Assembly (NCBI GenBank): GCA_004525155.1
Contig: SPDA01000084.1
Coordinates: 1 to 7,287, forward strand
Direction: 5' to 3'
Source of the DNA: Spirochaetales bacterium
Lineage (GTDB): Bacteria > Spirochaetota > Spirochaetia > SPDA01
Length of the DNA stretch: 7,287 nucleotides
In this document: positions 5,109-7,287 of the stretch, piece by piece
Position numbering within the stretch: the first letter of the stretch is position 1
Layout: every line of letters starts with the position of its first letter
Made by a program: the position numbers and the translations under genes
Notes under the pieces: generated by a model
What the model was told of the DNA's origin: nothing
The model's database searches: none
The model's input: the letters and a program-made list of their open reading frames with translations, nothing else

Positions 5109-7287
5109 TTGACTCCTCCTATCATGGGAAAAATAAAGGGAATCACGTCCCCCGGCCCTTTGTTTTCATACAGGAAACCGTACAGAACAGCGGAGACGAG
5201 GATCTTGCGGATATGTCCCCTGGTTTCCTCGAAGGGAATGACTTCCGCGAAAATTTCATCCGGCAGGCCGCTGTACAGGGCCTGCCACTGTTTTACACGG
5301 TTGGGGCCCGCATTGTATGCTGCGATGGCCCAGTATCCCCTGTCCAGCTTTGTGAGCATGGTGTGAAAATATCTGGACCCGATTGCCAGGTTCTGTTCAG
5401 GGTCCTTAAGGTCCGGATTTTCAAGTTTAAGCGCTCTTGCCACATCGGCGGCGGTCGCGGGCATGAGCTGCGACAGTCCGACAGCGCCGGCCCGGGAAAC
5501 GATGGCAGGATCGAAATAACTTTCCTCACGCACCAGCGCAAAAAGGAGAGGCAGGGAAACGGATTCTTTTCTGGCGTATTTATACACAAGGTCTCCGTAA
5601 CCCTTCGGATAGGCGAGCGAAAGAGTTTCTCTGGATGCAACCGTGTCCGGCCGCCTGTGATAGGCGGCAATGGTCTGTATCGATTCATAAAAGAACCCGT
5701 TTTTATTAAGCGTTTCGGCGGCAGCAAAAAGCGCACCTCCGGAAACCAGGTCGCCGAGTTCCCTGGCTTTTTCAAAACCTTCCTCGAAGAGACCGAAGTG
5801 CATGAACCCGGCAACAAGATCGTCTTCCGGCAGCACCGGTCCCGGTACAGCGGTCCCCGCAGCCCCGGTTTTACCGGCCCCCGCTGCGGGCAGATCATGA
5901 AGGAAGGCGCTGTCATGATAGATGGCATAGCAGAGGTAACGGTAGTACTGGTTTTTTTTCCTGGACTTGATAAATTCCAGCAGACCTGCCGATTTCAGCC
6001 CGCCTGCTGCCGCATATAATCCGGAATCCATGGCCCTGGCCAGGACAAAGGCCGTTCTGCTTGCGGAATCATCATCCGCGAAAAGCCCCGCAGCCAGGTG
6101 AAGTTTTTCAAGAGAGGTCCAGTCTTTTTGCCCCGCGAAGTACACCACCGAGTCTTCGAGGATATCGGCAAAATAGGAGGGAGAGTTCCAGGTCCTGGCA
6201 AAGGCGCCCAGCTGATCGAGGAAAAGGGCCTTGTCCGATTTAAAAACACAGTCGAGATAATACCAGAGGACTCTGTCGTAATCCTGCGGCTTCTGGTCCG
6301 TGGAAACAGCTTTAATGAAGAACCCGGCGGCCTCGGCAAACTGGTTCGAGGTCCGGTACAGTCTGCCAAGGCACTCGTACAGCACCATCAGTAGTGATTT
6401 ATCCCCTTTCAGCATGCCGGATGCGAGCGCCTTGAATTTCGGAATGCCGTCAGACTGGCGTCCTGCGCGTATGTACTGGAGTACCGCGTCTTCGAGCACG
6501 GACTTTGTGAGGAACCGGGGGCTGCCGCCTCCCAGAAGGCTGCCGTAAAAGCCGGATGCCTTTTCCGCATCCCCCGCAGCGGAGAGGTAGCGCGCTTCCA
6601 GAAGCGATGTTTCCAGGCTGTCCAGGCTCAGGGGCTGGGGAGGCTTCTGTTCCGTCTTTGCCTGTTCGGCAACAAACTGGTAGGCCCTCGTGTGCAGATC
6701 CGAAGTCCTGAAACCTGTGAATAACGCGAGAAACGGTTCCTTCCATGACGGGGAACCGGAATTAAAAAGAGCCACGAAATTGAAAAGAAGCTTTTCGGGA
6801 TCGGCAGCAGGGGCAGATTCCGGGGCAATCGCTCCCGTAACCTCTGCCCAGTTTTTAAGCCAGTAATCCGCCTCCGTTTTAAGGCGCATCAAAACGGGAT
6901 CTCCGGGAAAAAGGGTCTCCGTTTTTGCCGCCAGCGCAAGCGCTTCCCGGTCCCTGTCGGCACGGATAAGTGCCCGGGTAAGCTCATAGGCGCTGTGCCG
7001 CGCCCAGATGCTCCCGCCCTTGAGGATCTGCAGGCGGTACATGGATTCAGCCATTTCCGGCATATCAAGCCGCGTAAACACCCGCGCCGTATAATAGGGC
7101 GCGCCGCTTCCCAGAAGACTGATTTCATCCAAATCGAGTTTGGAGTAATCAAGTTTTGTAAGGAAATCCCAGTCACCTGCTTTCAGTTTCGCGGAAAAAA
7201 CATCCAGCGGCATGTTCCAAACCTCTACAGGCCTGCAGCCGACCGCAGAAACCGAGAAGAACATGGTAATGCTGAAAATCAGGATAA
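5105..7287 (-). CDS. Slt-type lytic transglycosylase lipoprotein (5' end beyond the window)
   Basis: A large periplasmic murein lytic transglycosylase, which cleaves the MurNAc-GlcNAc bond and leaves 1,6-anhydro-MurNAc ends. The frame is open to the right edge. The ATG at 7264 is probably internal: the residues before it (ILIFSIT) continue a hydrophobic signal peptide that ends in SAVGC, a plausible lipobox with the cysteine at position 10 counted from that ATG. The true start thus lies outside, and the protein is likely an envelope lipoprotein. Residues about 20-550 form a helical, TPR-like superhelix comparable to the U-domain of Slt70, with an Ala/Gly/Pro-rich linker near 459-478. The SLT catalytic domain spans about 556-660: REES at 579-582 with catalytic E581, AGAVGLSQLMPATA at 592-605, NLAIGSRYF at 625-633 and AYNAGPNRV at 649-657. 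Catalytic residues are intact. It is the upstream partner of uppP. Its exact subtype and native start cannot be settled here. Confidence 0.92.
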   Translation of the reverse strand, partial: ILIFSITMFFSVSAVGCRPVEVWNMPLDVFSAKLKAGDWDFLTKLDYSKLDLDEISLLGSGAPYYTARVFTRLDMPEMAESMYRLQILKGGSIWARHSAYELTRALIRADRDREALALAAKTETLFPGDPVLMRLKTEADYWLKNWAEVTGAIAPESAPAADPEKLLFNFVALFNSGSPSWKEPFLALFTGFRTSDLHTRAYQFVAEQAKTEQKPPQPLSLDSLETSLLEARYLSAAGDAEKASGFYGSLLGGGSPRFLTKSVLEDAVLQYIRAGRQSDGIPKFKALASGMLKGDKSLLMVLYECLGRLYRTSNQFAEAAGFFIKAVSTDQKPQDYDRVLWYYLDCVFKSDKALFLDQLGAFARTWNSPSYFADILEDSVVYFAGQKDWTSLEKLHLAAGLFADDDSASRTAFVLARAMDSGLYAAAGGLKSAGLLEFIKSRKKNQYYRYLCYAIYHDSAFLHDLPAAGAGKTGAAGTAVPGPVLPEDDLVAGFMHFGLFEEGFEKARELGDLVSGGALFAAAETLNKNGFFYESIQTIAAYHRRPDTVASRETLSLAYPKGYGDLVYKYARKESVSLPLLFALVREESYFDPAIVSRAGAVGLSQLMPATAADVARALKLENPDLKDPEQNLAIGSRYFHTMLTKLDRGYWAIAAYNAGPNRVKQWQALYSGLPDEIFAEVIPFEETRGHIRKILVSAVLYGFLYENKGPGDVIPFIFPMIGGVK
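5115..5120 (-). promoter_or_regulatory. Strong ribosome binding site for uppP inside slt
   Basis: AGGAGG on the minus strand lies 6 nt before the uppP ATG at 5108 and encodes part of the C-terminal IGGVK of the upstream protein. With the ATGA stop-start overlap it supports coupled but efficient independent initiation of uppP. Confidence 0.7.

Noticed and set aside
4991..6019. Long plus-strand open frame (342 codons) opposite slt and uppP
   Set aside because: It lies antisense to two clear genes with intact family motifs, has no domain resemblance and is explained by GC-rich codon positions on the opposite strand.

Overview
The window most likely comes from a spirochaete, probably a Treponema or Spirochaeta relative of moderate GC content. 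This rests on the phosphofructokinase, whose active-site signature and length fit the atypical ATP-dependent clade that includes spirochaete enzymes, on the lipoprotein-type lytic transglycosylase, and on the overall gene style. No RNA gene, insertion sequence, CRISPR array, phage gene or origin was found. The content is mostly chromosomal housekeeping and signalling.

Layout from left to right. (1) Minus strand, 1-578: the N-terminal 192 residues of a radical-SAM protein of the spore photoproduct lyase (SPL) family, running off the left edge. (2) Minus strand, about 553-1410: a protein resembling the ParB N-terminal fold. It is interrupted by an in-frame TAA at 889-891 and overlaps the SPL-type gene by 26 bp. 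(3) 1411-1604: a divergent promoter region. (4) Plus strand, 1605-2759: a diguanylate cyclase with an intact GGEEF site, an RxxD inhibitory site and a C-terminal PilZ domain. (5) Minus strand, 2764-4083: an ATP-type 6-phosphofructokinase, convergent with the cyclase and separated from it by 4 bp. (6) 4084-4307: a gap holding the phosphofructokinase promoter, a weak terminator candidate and a possible remnant of a small reading frame. (7) Minus strand, 4308-5108: undecaprenyl-diphosphatase UppP. (8) Minus strand, 5105 to the right edge: a large Slt-type lytic transglycosylase made as a lipoprotein, overlapping uppP by ATGA.

How the genes relate. slt-uppP is a clear two-gene cell-wall unit: one enzyme cuts murein glycan strands at the envelope, and the other recycles the lipid carrier on which new murein is built. 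The ParB-like and SPL-type genes form a second minus-strand unit of unknown job. The cyclase stands alone on the plus strand and makes c-di-GMP, with two places where it could itself sense the product. I see no convincing new multi-gene system. The points most worth a second look are the single-codon interruption of the ParB-like gene, the SPL-type protein with no visible hydrogen-donor cysteine, and the coding-like sequence between uppP and the phosphofructokinase gene.
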